Source: Limnohabitans sp. DM1
GTDB taxonomy: Bacteria; Pseudomonadota; Gammaproteobacteria; Burkholderiales; Burkholderiaceae_C
Assembly (NCBI RefSeq): GCF_001269385.1
Contig: NZ_CXOO01000022.1
Coordinates: 1-64,000 of the forward strand
Direction of reading: 5' to 3'
DNA length: 64,000 nt
Shown here: in pieces, positions 18,041 to 25,671 of the stretch
Position numbering within the stretch: position 1 is the first letter of the stretch
How the letters are laid out: every line of letters starts with the position of its first letter
The notes under the pieces: model-generated
Told to the model about the DNA's origin: nothing
Database searches by the model: none
Seen by the model: the letters and a program-made list of their open reading frames with translations, nothing else
Made by a program: the position numbers and the translations under genes

Positions 18041-18955
18041 TCAGTGCGTGGCGCTGATGCGAGCCGCAGTCACCACAGAGTGGGTCTTGAAATAGCCCTC
18101 ACACAGGGCTTTGGGCACCAGTCGTTCGGCTTCGACTTGCACCAATTGGCGCAACATGTCGCGGCAAGAACACGCCGGAATCGACGCAGCGGCCTGGTCA
18201 ATGAGGTGATCAAAGTGGGCAATCGCCCCGTCCAGACCCAGCGCCTGGGCCGAGCTGGGGCGTGCGTGCAATGCATCCTGACCTGCGGGTTTGCCCAAGG
18301 TGGCCGCATCGGCAATCACGTCGCGGATGTCGTCTGCCACCTGATAGGCTTCACCCAAATACTGGCCCAAAGGCGCCCAAGGCTCGGGCGCCACACCGCA
18401 GCTGAGTGCACCCGCGCAGGTGGCGGACACAAACAGCGCCCCCGTTTTGGCGCGTTGGTATTGGCCCAGGTCGGCGCTGGTCTCGCATTCCCAGGCTTGC
18501 CCGGCCACGATGCCATGGGGCAGACCCACGCCCGTCGTCATGTTGTCCATCAGGGCGATCAGGCGCTCGGGCCGCTGCGCGCCAGCTTGAAGCAGCACGC
18601 GGTAGGCCATGACGATCAGGCCGTCCCCGGCCAGCAGCGCCAGCGGTTCACTGAAGGCCTTGTGCACAGTAGGGCGTCCGCGCCGGGTGTCGGCATTGTC
18701 AAAGGCGGGCATGTCGTCGTGCACCAAAGAGGCGCAATGCATCAACTCCAGCGCCACGGCAGCGGCATTGGTCAGCTCAGGCTTGTCGTCACCACAGGCG
18801 GTGGCCACGGCGATACACAGCTGCGGACGAATGCGCGCGCCCCCCGAAAACACCGCATGCCGCATGGCGGCGACCAGCCGGGGCGGCGCGCCCATGCCAG
18901 CGGCTTGCTCAAAACAGGTGCTCAGGGCTTGTTCGGCGCGTGTCAACAGACTCAT
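18041..18955 (-). CDS. crtE: Geranylgeranyl diphosphate synthase
   Basis: A 304-residue trans-prenyltransferase supplying geranylgeranyl diphosphate for carotenoids and for the bacteriochlorophyll tail. The first aspartate-rich motif is SLVHDDMPAFDNADTRRG and the second is YQVADDIRDVIAD; upstream, GGARIRPQL is the conserved G-G-K/R-x-x-R-P block. GGAGG precedes the ATG. It is the promoter-proximal gene of the superoperon, 75 bases downstream of a perfect PpsR-type palindrome. Confidence 0.93.
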   Translation of the reverse strand: MSLLTRAEQALSTCFEQAAGMGAPPRLVAAMRHAVFSGGARIRPQLCIAVATACGDDKPELTNAAAVALELMHCASLVHDDMPAFDNADTRRGRPTVHKAFSEPLALLAGDGLIVMAYRVLLQAGAQRPERLIALMDNMTTGVGLPHGIVAGQAWECETSADLGQYQRAKTGALFVSATCAGALSCGVAPEPWAPLGQYLGEAYQVADDIRDVIADAATLGKPAGQDALHARPSSAQALGLDGAIAHFDHLIDQAAASIPACSCRDMLRQLVQVEAERLVPKALCEGYFKTHSVVTAARISATH

Positions 18956-19029
18956 GGGACCTCCGAAGGGGAAAGCCCGTCAACCCAAACTGACAGGCAG
19001 GGCTGTAAATGTAAACTGATTACACGGAC

Positions 19030-19047
19030 TGTCAATATTTATTGACA
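19030..19047. promoter_or_regulatory. PpsR/CrtJ-type operator before crtE
   Basis: TGTCAATATTTATTGACA is a perfect TGT-N12-ACA inverted repeat with identical six-base arms. On the minus strand it contains TTGACA, with ACATTT 17 bases downstream as a possible -10 for crtE. TGT-N9-ACA (TGTAATCAGTTTACA, minus strand) follows immediately. It sits between divergent crtE and the small gene at 19072 and could control both. Confidence 0.82.
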
Positions 19048-19071
19048 CATCAACACACGAAAGGTCAAGCC

Positions 19072-19260
19072 ATGGGAATTTGGTTGGAGTTGGGGATTTT
19101 TGGCCTGGTGTTCGTGTTTGCCTTTTGGCAGATGCACGACGTGCGCAAGGCGCAAGAACACACGCGCCAGCAGCGGGCGCGGGAAAAGGCGGCTCAAGAG
19201 GCAAAGGATGCGCGGGAGGCGGCCAAGCAAGCACCAGACGAAACCGACATCAAGTCGTGA
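19072..19260 (+). CDS. 62-residue membrane-anchored coiled-coil protein
   Basis: A small protein with one N-terminal membrane helix (IWLELGIFGLVFVFAFWQM) and a highly charged, probably helical tail rich in Lys, Glu, Gln and Ala. The ATG at 19072 has AAAGG seven bases upstream; an earlier in-frame ATG at 19042 has none. It is divergent from crtE across a shared PpsR-type palindrome, so it may be co-regulated with photosynthesis genes. I do not recognise a characterised family. Confidence 0.65.
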   Translation: MGIWLELGIFGLVFVFAFWQMHDVRKAQEHTRQQRAREKAAQEAKDAREAAKQAPDETDIKS

Positions 19261-19300
19261 GCCACGCGCCTATGCCAGATGGTTTTGGGGCGCGTGCCCC

Positions 19301-19397
19301 GCCCATCGCCCACGGGGTGGGCTCCTACGAAACAGGGCTTTGCCACATCGCCCAAAAAAGTTTGGTTTTTGTAGGAGCCCACCCCGTGGGCAATGGC
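19301..19397. repeat. REP palindrome pair upstream of the RAYT gene
   Basis: Two inverted copies of a REP-like unit (GTAGGAGCCCACCCCGTGGG and its complement) face each other with about 40 bases between them, forming a REPIN-like structure. The unit recurs at 19994-20022, 34064-34135 and 45315-45390, and in diverged form at 23247-23323, 37830-37903 and 43501-43569. Confidence 0.85.
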
Positions 19398-19492
19398 ATA
19401 TGGACCACCGATGTTTGATCGCCTGCAGTGCATGCAATCCGTGTTCACAAGACCTGCAATTTCGCTTAGGCTGCACCTGCAGAGAGAGAAAA

Positions 19493-19939
19493 ATGACACG
19501 CTTCACAGCCCACGCGTACCGTTTGCGATCGGGCCGCTATTCCCAAAGTGGGCAGGTTTACATGATCACCGTGGTCACGGCTGAGCGACGGCGTATTTTT
19601 GAGGATTTTTCAGCCGCAAGGACCTTGATCGCTTACCTGAAAACAGAAAACGATTTACAACGGGCCAACACATTGGCTTTTGTGGTCATGCCGGACCACC
19701 TGCATTGGCTGATGCAATTGGGCGAAGGCGCAACACTTTCACAAGTTGTGCGCGGGGTTAAATCCCTCACTTCGCACCGGTTGGGCTATCCGGTCTGGCA
19801 GCGCGGGTACCACGACCATGCAGTGCGTCATGATGAAGACCTCAAAGCCATGTCGCGTTACGTCATTGCCAACCCGATCCGCGCTGGATTGGTGTCATCT
19901 GTTGCCGATTACCCCCATTGGGATGCCGTTTGGATTTGA
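19493..19939 (+). CDS. RAYT, REP-associated tyrosine transposase
   Basis: A 148-residue Y1-type transposase (IS200/IS605-like HUH fold). The diagnostic block VVMPDHLHWLMQLGEG carries the H-x-H metal site, and the catalytic tyrosine is likely in AMSRYVIANPIRAGLV, the conserved RAYT motif. QVYMITVVTAERRRIF is the usual N-terminal strand. RAYTs are single-copy chromosomal proteins thought to mobilise REP palindromes. REP units flank this gene on both sides (19301-19397 and 19994-20022), which strongly supports the call. Length is normal and no frameshift is visible. Confidence 0.9.
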   Translation: MTRFTAHAYRLRSGRYSQSGQVYMITVVTAERRRIFEDFSAARTLIAYLKTENDLQRANTLAFVVMPDHLHWLMQLGEGATLSQVVRGVKSLTSHRLGYPVWQRGYHDHAVRHDEDLKAMSRYVIANPIRAGLVSSVADYPHWDAVWI

Positions 19940-19993
19940 TCGTTGAAGGACCCGCAAGCCCAACAGCTGTAAGAATTTCAGGGCGTGTGCCAC

Positions 19994-20022
19994 GCCCATC
20001 GCCCACAGGGTGGGCTCCTACA
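19994..20022. repeat. REP unit downstream of the RAYT gene
   Basis: A single REP unit (GCCCATCGCCCACAGGGTGG followed by GCTCCTACA), one base different in its core from the upstream copies. Its outer end overlaps the stop codon of the minus-strand ABC exporter. Confidence 0.8.
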
Positions 20023-21769
20023 AAGCGTTGAACTGCAGCGCTGCCAGGCTGGCGTACAACCCCCCTTTGGCTTGCAGCTCGGCGTGGGTGCCCTGCTCCA
20101 TCAAGCGGCCACGCTCGAGCACCCAGATCACATCGGCGCGTTGCACCGTGGCCAGGCGGTGGGCAATCACCAGCGTGGTGCGGCCGACCATGGCTTTGTC
20201 AAGTGCGGCTTGCACCATTTTTTCGCTTTGCGCATCGAGCGCGCTGGTGGCTTCGTCCAGCAGCAAGAGCGGCGGGTTTTTCAAAATGGCCCGTGCAATG
20301 GCGATGCGCTGGCGCTGTCCGCCCGACAAGCGCACGCCCCGGTCGCCCAGGTAGGTGTCAAAACCATCGGGCAAATCGCGGATGAACTCTTGGGCATAAG
20401 CGGCTTCGGCGGCGGCGTGCACCTCTTCCAAGCTAGCGTCGGGCCTGCCGTAGCGGATGTTCTCGATCACGGTCCCCGAAAAAATCACCGGCTCCTGCGG
20501 CACGATGGCCATGCGCTCGCGCAGTGAGTGCAGGTCCATTTGATCGATCGGCACACCGTCGAGCACGATGCGGCCCGACTGGGGGTCATGAAAGCGCATG
20601 AGCAAATCGAACAAGGTGGTCTTGCCCGCGCCACTGGGACCCACCACCGCCACCGTCTGGCCAGGATGGATCTGGCCGCTGAGCTGGTCCAGCGCCCAGG
20701 TGTCGGGGCGTGAGGGGTAATGAAAGCGCACAGCGTCGAGCTGCAGCGACGAGCCGCCTTGTGGCCAGGGCGCTTGTTGCGGCTGGGCAGCGATCTTCAA
20801 GTTGGACTCGGTGTGCAGCAACTCCATCAGTCGCTCGGTCGCGCCGGCTGCGCGCAGCAAGTCGCCGTACACCTCGCCCAGCACCGCAAAAGCGCTGGCC
20901 AGCAAGATGACGTAAAACACCGTCTCGCCCAACTGGCCTGCGGTGCTGGTGCCCGCACGCACGGCCAGCGTGCCCATGTACAGACCCCAGAGCAAGACAG
21001 CGCTCGAGGCCATGATGATGAAACCCACCAGCATGGCCCGCGCCCGGATGCGGCCCAGCGCCGTGCCCAGGGCTCGGGCGGTCGAATCAATGAAGCGACG
21101 GGTTTCACGGCCTTCAGCGGTGTAGCTTTGCACCACGCTGATGGCGTTGAGCACCTCGGAAGCGATGGCACTCGAATCGGCCACCCTGTCCTGGTTGGCC
21201 CGCGACAGGCGACGCACACGTCGACCCAAATACACACTGGGGAAAATCACCGCGGCCAGCACGGCCACCACCTGCAGCATGAGCACCGGGTTGGTCCACA
21301 CCAGCATGATCAGCGCCCCCGCGCCCATGACCAGGTTGCGCAAGCCCATCGAAAATGATGAGCCCACGACGGTTTGCACCAAGGTGGTGTCGTTTGTGAG
21401 GCGCGAGAGCACTTCGCCCGACTGCGTGGTCTCAAAAAAAGCCGGGCTTTGTTTGAGCACATGGGCGTAGACCGCATTGCGCAAGTCGCCCGTGATGCGC
21501 TCACCCAGCCAGCTCACGGTGTAATAACGCCCCGAAGAAAACACCGCCAAAGCCGCGGCCACCCCAAACAGCTGCAAAAAATTGCCTGACAGCTGATCGG
21601 CTGAAGCCCCGCTGGCCAAACCTTGATCAATCAGCTGGCGCAAAACCCAGGGAAAAGCCAGGGTGGTGCCCGCCGCCAGCAACAGGAACAAAGCCGCGAC
21701 ACCCAAAGCCACACGGTAAGGCTTCAGAAAAGGGGTCAAACCAGTGAGCGATTGGGCAGAAGCGGCCAT
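20018..21769 (-). CDS. MsbA-like ABC exporter, fused membrane and ATPase domains
   Basis: A 583-residue half-transporter. Six membrane helices occupy about residues 20-300 (LKPYRVALGVAALFLLLAAG first). The nucleotide-binding domain has Walker A VGPSGAGKTTLFDLL, the signature VRLSGGQRQRIAIARAIL and Walker B LLLLDEATSALDAQS. Such proteins export lipids, peptides or drugs as homodimers. The start at 21769 is chosen from MAASAQS; upstream codons lie in a short AT-richer promoter stretch shared with divergent hemE. The stop codon TAG is supplied by a REP element. Substrate unknown. Confidence 0.9.
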   Translation of the reverse strand: MAASAQSLTGLTPFLKPYRVALGVAALFLLLAAGTTLAFPWVLRQLIDQGLASGASADQLSGNFLQLFGVAAALAVFSSGRYYTVSWLGERITGDLRNAVYAHVLKQSPAFFETTQSGEVLSRLTNDTTLVQTVVGSSFSMGLRNLVMGAGALIMLVWTNPVLMLQVVAVLAAVIFPSVYLGRRVRRLSRANQDRVADSSAIASEVLNAISVVQSYTAEGRETRRFIDSTARALGTALGRIRARAMLVGFIIMASSAVLLWGLYMGTLAVRAGTSTAGQLGETVFYVILLASAFAVLGEVYGDLLRAAGATERLMELLHTESNLKIAAQPQQAPWPQGGSSLQLDAVRFHYPSRPDTWALDQLSGQIHPGQTVAVVGPSGAGKTTLFDLLMRFHDPQSGRIVLDGVPIDQMDLHSLRERMAIVPQEPVIFSGTVIENIRYGRPDASLEEVHAAAEAAYAQEFIRDLPDGFDTYLGDRGVRLSGGQRQRIAIARAILKNPPLLLLDEATSALDAQSEKMVQAALDKAMVGRTTLVIAHRLATVQRADVIWVLERGRLMEQGTHAELQAKGGLYASLAALQFNAL

Positions 21770-21952
21770 GAAAAAATTCAGTCTTAAGATGTCGAAGTCT
21801 GAGCATAACGGCAAATGAAAAATGCCCGCCAGCGACATGAACGGCAGCAGGGTGCCCCTCGCCTGTGCTGATAATCATCAGATTTACCCCCGACGGCACC
21901 GCTGACCCAGCGCTGTGCCTGCCCCTGAACGATAGACGGAGACAATCACCCC

Positions 21953-23119
21953 ATGAATACAAGTTCCAGCTCGGCTTTGACGGCCACAACGCCCAAAGGC
22001 AAGACTGTCAACTGGCCTTCTTTGGCCAACGACACATTTTTGCGCGCCTGCCTGCGCCAGGCCACCGACCACACCCCCGTCTGGCTCATGCGCCAGGCCG
22101 GACGCTATTTGCCCGAGTACTGTGCCACCCGCGCCAAGGCCGGCAGCTTCATGGGCCTGGCCACCAATGTCGACTACGCCACCGAGGTGACCCTGCAGCC
22201 GCTGGACCGCTATCCGCTGGACGCGTCCATCTTGTTCAGCGACATCCTCACCGTGCCCGACGCCATGGGCCTGGGCTTGTCGTTCGCACAAGGCGAAGGC
22301 CCGCGCTTTGCCAAAAACGTGCGCGACGAAGCCGCCGTGGCCGAGTTGGCCGTGCCCGACATGAACAAGCTGCGCTATGTGTTCGATGCCGTCACATCCA
22401 TCCGCAAAGCGCTCAATGGCCGCGTGCCTTTGATCGGCTTTTCTGGCAGCCCCTGGACGCTGGCGTGCTACATGGTCGAGGGCGCGGGCTCTGACGACTA
22501 CCGCCATGTGAAGACCCTGATGTACAGCCGCCCGGATTTGATGCACCGCATCTTGGAAATCAACGCCGATGCCGTGGCCCTGTACCTGAACACGCAAATC
22601 GAAGCCGGTGCCCAAGCCGTCATGGTCTTTGACAGCTGGGGCGGCGTGCTGGCCGATGGGGCCTTCCAGCAGTTCAGCCTGGCCTACACGGCCCGCGTGC
22701 TGAGCCAATTGAAAACCGAGCACAACGGCCAGCGCATCCCCAGCATCGTCTTCACCAAAGGCGGGGGCCTGTGGCTGCCCGAGATGGCGGACCTCAACTG
22801 CGACGTGCTGGGCCTGGACTGGACCATGAACCTGGGTCGCGCCCGGGCCCTCGTGGGCGGCCAAGTGGGCGGCCCCGGCAAGGCGCTGCAAGGCAACATC
22901 GACCCGAACATCCTGTTTGCGCCGCCTGCACAGATCGCGACCGAGGTGCACCGGGTACTGGACAGCTTTGGCACGCCGCACACCGACCGCAGCACCACCG
23001 GCCCCACCCACATCTTCAACCTGGGCCACGGCATCAGCCAATACACCCCGCCAGAGCATGTCACGGCGCTGGTGGAGGCGGTGCACAGCCATTCGCGGAA
23101 ACTGCGCCAGAGCCACTGA
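21953..23119 (+). CDS. hemE: Uroporphyrinogen III decarboxylase
   Basis: A 388-residue cytoplasmic enzyme converting uroporphyrinogen III to coproporphyrinogen III, an early step shared by haem and bacteriochlorophyll synthesis. Signatures: [23 protein letters not shown] at residues 43-65, the catalytic Asp block [36 protein letters not shown], and FDSWGGVL near residue 225. The final block [13 protein letters not shown] is also typical. GGAGA precedes the ATG. It lies close to the photosynthesis cluster, which suits tetrapyrrole supply, although hemE is universal in this group. Confidence 0.96.
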   Translation: MNTSSSSALTATTPKGKTVNWPSLANDTFLRACLRQATDHTPVWLMRQAGRYLPEYCATRAKAGSFMGLATNVDYATEVTLQPLDRYPLDASILFSDILTVPDAMGLGLSFAQGEGPRFAKNVRDEAAVAELAVPDMNKLRYVFDAVTSIRKALNGRVPLIGFSGSPWTLACYMVEGAGSDDYRHVKTLMYSRPDLMHRILEINADAVALYLNTQIEAGAQAVMVFDSWGGVLADGAFQQFSLAYTARVLSQLKTEHNGQRIPSIVFTKGGGLWLPEMADLNCDVLGLDWTMNLGRARALVGGQVGGPGKALQGNIDPNILFAPPAQIATEVHRVLDSFGTPHTDRSTTGPTHIFNLGHGISQYTPPEHVTALVEAVHSHSRKLRQSH

Positions 23120-23540
23120 TGCAGCCACCTGCCGAGGCCACAGATTCTGCGCATGCGGCGGGCCTGTGTACCCGGAGGATGTGCAAGGGTTTCCACCCTT
23201 TTGATCCGGCCCTGTGAAGTTTGCAGGGTGACTTCAATCTTGTACTTTGTGGGAGCTAGCCCTGCTGGCGATCAGCATCTTGTGGACCGCAGGCTTTTCG
23301 CTTGGCTGGCAAGCTCCCACAAAATCCTCCCAACGGGCAACACACGGCTCAGACTCGCAGGTCGGCGGTCGAAGACCCCGACATGGGGCCTGTGCCAAAG
23401 GCTGAAAACGTCGGACTCTGCGAGTACCGACCTACGAGATGCCATTTCTCACACATTTCAAACTTCAGCGTGCCGAATCAATAAAGCCAAGCGCCCCCTG
23501 CGCTTGATGCGTCAAGGGACAGCCTCTGGAGTAGGTCAAG
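23120..23540. repeat. Intergenic region with two palindromic repeats
   Basis: No gene is seen. Bases 23247-23323 are a diverged REP pair (TTTGTGGGAGC at one end, GCTCCCACAAA at the other). Bases 23358-23435 are the first copy of a second palindrome family (CAGGTCGGCGGTCGAAGACC at one end, ACCGACCTAC at the other), whose other copy is at 51218-51320. Confidence 0.75.
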
Positions 23541-24512
23541 TCAAACCATCCATTTGGCCAGCGCTTGGCTAGTGGCTTCGGGCAGTTCTTCGGGGATGAA
23601 GTGGCCCGAAGGCATGACCTGCCCGCTCACATGGCCCGCGCATTGCGCCTGCCACAGCTCAACCGGCTTGAACATGCGGTTGACCACACCCCGACTGCCC
23701 CACAAGACCAGCGTGTCGCAAGCGATTTTGTCGCCGTGCGCGCGGCTTTCACGGTCGTGCGCCAGGTCGATGCCAGCACTGGCGCGGTAGTCTTCGGCCG
23801 CGCTGTGAACAGCCGCTGACCAGCCTTTTTCGTTCAAGGTCGGGTTGCAAAAGGCGCGTTCGTATTCGGCCAAGGCCTCGGGCTCGATGTAGCCCATGCC
23901 CTGGCTGCCCCAGCCGCCGAGCTTGGCGTGCAAATAGGCCTGGGGGTTGCCGCCGATCATGAACTCGGGCAGGGGCGCGGGCTGCGTCAGGTGGAACCAA
24001 TGGTAGTAGGCCTGTGCAAAGGCGAAGTACGGGTCGGCCACAGGGCCGGAGACCTCAGGGGTTTTGCCCCAAAGACCGCTGTACATGTCGAAGGTGGGCG
24101 CGATGTCGATCACGCACAACTTCTTGACGCGCTGGGCATGGTCAAGCGCCAAACGGTGCGCCACGCGGCCACCTCGGTCGTGACCGCACAGGAAAAAATC
24201 CCCCACGCCCAGGGCGTCGAGCAGGCCCACCACTTCTTGCGCCATGGCGCGTTTGCTGTAGTGCGTGTGCTCAGCGTCACCCACGGCGTGCGACGAATCG
24301 CCGTAACCCCGCAGGTCGGGCATGACCAGGCGGTAACGGCCGCGCAGGTTTTGCGCGACGCGGTGCCACATGACATGGGTTTGCGGAAAGCCGTGCAGCA
24401 ACACCAGCACGGGCAGGTGCGCTTGCGCAGCCCAATCGGCCGATTGCCGAAAGCAGACTGGCAAGCCCGCCACCGTGCGTGTGTGCCGCTCGAAGCCTTC
24501 AAACCAGGCCAT
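23541..24512 (-). CDS. Alpha/beta hydrolase, haloacetate-dehalogenase-like
   Basis: A 323-residue alpha/beta hydrolase. LLHGFPQTHVMWHRVA gives the oxyanion H-G block, DLRGYGDSS follows, and the nucleophile elbow is CGHDRGGRVAHRLAL with Asp as nucleophile, as in haloalkane/haloacetate dehalogenases and epoxide hydrolases. The catalytic His is in the final PSGHFIPEE. DeHa-type fluoroacetate dehalogenases share this arrangement, but the substrate cannot be fixed from sequence. The ATG at 24512 overlaps the stop of the upstream tctC gene as TGATG, so the two are translationally coupled. Confidence 0.85.
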   Translation of the reverse strand: MAWFEGFERHTRTVAGLPVCFRQSADWAAQAHLPVLVLLHGFPQTHVMWHRVAQNLRGRYRLVMPDLRGYGDSSHAVGDAEHTHYSKRAMAQEVVGLLDALGVGDFFLCGHDRGGRVAHRLALDHAQRVKKLCVIDIAPTFDMYSGLWGKTPEVSGPVADPYFAFAQAYYHWFHLTQPAPLPEFMIGGNPQAYLHAKLGGWGSQGMGYIEPEALAEYERAFCNPTLNEKGWSAAVHSAAEDYRASAGIDLAHDRESRAHGDKIACDTLVLWGSRGVVNRMFKPVELWQAQCAGHVSGQVMPSGHFIPEELPEATSQALAKWMV

Positions 24513-25516
24513 CAGTCGACCTTGGCACCCGAGGCCTTGACGACATCGGCCCACTTCTTGTGTTCGGCTTCAATCATGGCCGCAAACTGAGCGGGCGTGT
24601 TGCCGCTGGGGATCGCGCCCAAGGTGGCCAGGCGCTCTTTCATGGCGGGGGTGGCGAGCGACTTGGCCACTTCTTGCTGGATGCGGCTGACCACATCGGG
24701 GGGGGTGCCTGCAGGGGCCAACAAACCAAACCAGCTGCTGGCTTCGAAGCCTTTGAGGCCGGCAGCTTCTTCGATGGTGGGCAACTCAGGCATGGCCGCC
24801 GAGCGCTGGGAACTGGTCACCGCCAGGGCTTTGAGCTTGCCGCCTTTGATCAGCGGAATGGCTGAGGGCAGGTTGTCAAACATCACGTCCATGGTGCCGC
24901 CCGACAAATCCAGCAGCGCTGGGGCAGAACCCCGGTAAGGAATGTGCGCCATGAAAGTGCCGGTCTGCGACTTGAACAACTCGCCCGCCAAGTGGATGGA
25001 GGTGCCGTTGCCACTCGATGCCATGTTCAGCTTGCCGGGGTTGGCTTTGGCGTACTGAATGAAGTCTTTGACGGTGTTGATCTTGTTGGCCGCGGCTTTT
25101 TCGGCGTTGACCACCATCACGTTGGGCACGCCCGCCACCAATGTGATGGGGGCGAAGTCCTTGAAGGGGTCGTAGGGGAGCTTGGCGTACAGGGCGCGGT
25201 TGATGCCGTGTGTGCCCACCGTGCCCATGAGCAGGGTGTAGCCGTCGCCTGCGGACTTGGCCACGATTTCTGCCCCCAGGTTGCCCCCGGCCCCCCCTTT
25301 GTTTTCAATGACAAATTGCTGACCAAAAGCTTTGCTCAAATCCGGGGCGATGGCGCGGGCCAGGATGTCGGTGGTGCCGCCGGGTGCGAAGGGCACCACG
25401 ATCTTGACGGGTTTGTTGGGCCAGGCGGTTTGCCCCCAGGCCATGGACGAAGTTGCCAGCAACGCAGCGGCCGCAACACCACCCATGATGTGTCGGCGGT
25501 TCAATTTTGAAATCAT
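24512..25516 (-). CDS. TctC/Bug-family periplasmic substrate-binding protein
   Basis: A 334-residue periplasmic binding protein of the tripartite tricarboxylate transporter family, greatly expanded in Burkholderiales. The N-terminus has a basic stretch and hydrophobic signal ([22 protein letters not shown]). Mature sequence starts with the family block [23 protein letters not shown], then [25 protein letters not shown]. No TctA/TctB membrane genes are nearby, which is usual for Bug proteins. Coupling to a dehalogenase-like hydrolase suggests it binds that enzyme's organic acid substrate; this is inference. Confidence 0.9.
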   Translation of the reverse strand: MISKLNRRHIMGGVAAAALLATSSMAWGQTAWPNKPVKIVVPFAPGGTTDILARAIAPDLSKAFGQQFVIENKGGAGGNLGAEIVAKSAGDGYTLLMGTVGTHGINRALYAKLPYDPFKDFAPITLVAGVPNVMVVNAEKAAANKINTVKDFIQYAKANPGKLNMASSGNGTSIHLAGELFKSQTGTFMAHIPYRGSAPALLDLSGGTMDVMFDNLPSAIPLIKGGKLKALAVTSSQRSAAMPELPTIEEAAGLKGFEASSWFGLLAPAGTPPDVVSRIQQEVAKSLATPAMKERLATLGAIPSGNTPAQFAAMIEAEHKKWADVVKASGAKVD

Positions 25517-25671
25517 GCGGGTCTCCTTAAAAACGTGAGTCCTGCATGATGACATCATCGCTTCAAGCCCCTGTCACCCAAGCGCCGAAACACCCCCACA
25601 CCAAGGGTTTGTCTGAGGTTGAACCCCCAGACAAACATGTCCAGCTTGCGCAACACGCGGCTTGATCCTCC

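Noticed and set aside
21884..23128. A 414-codon minus-strand open frame opposite hemE
   Set aside because: hemE on the plus strand has all family signatures; the opposite frame is low-complexity.
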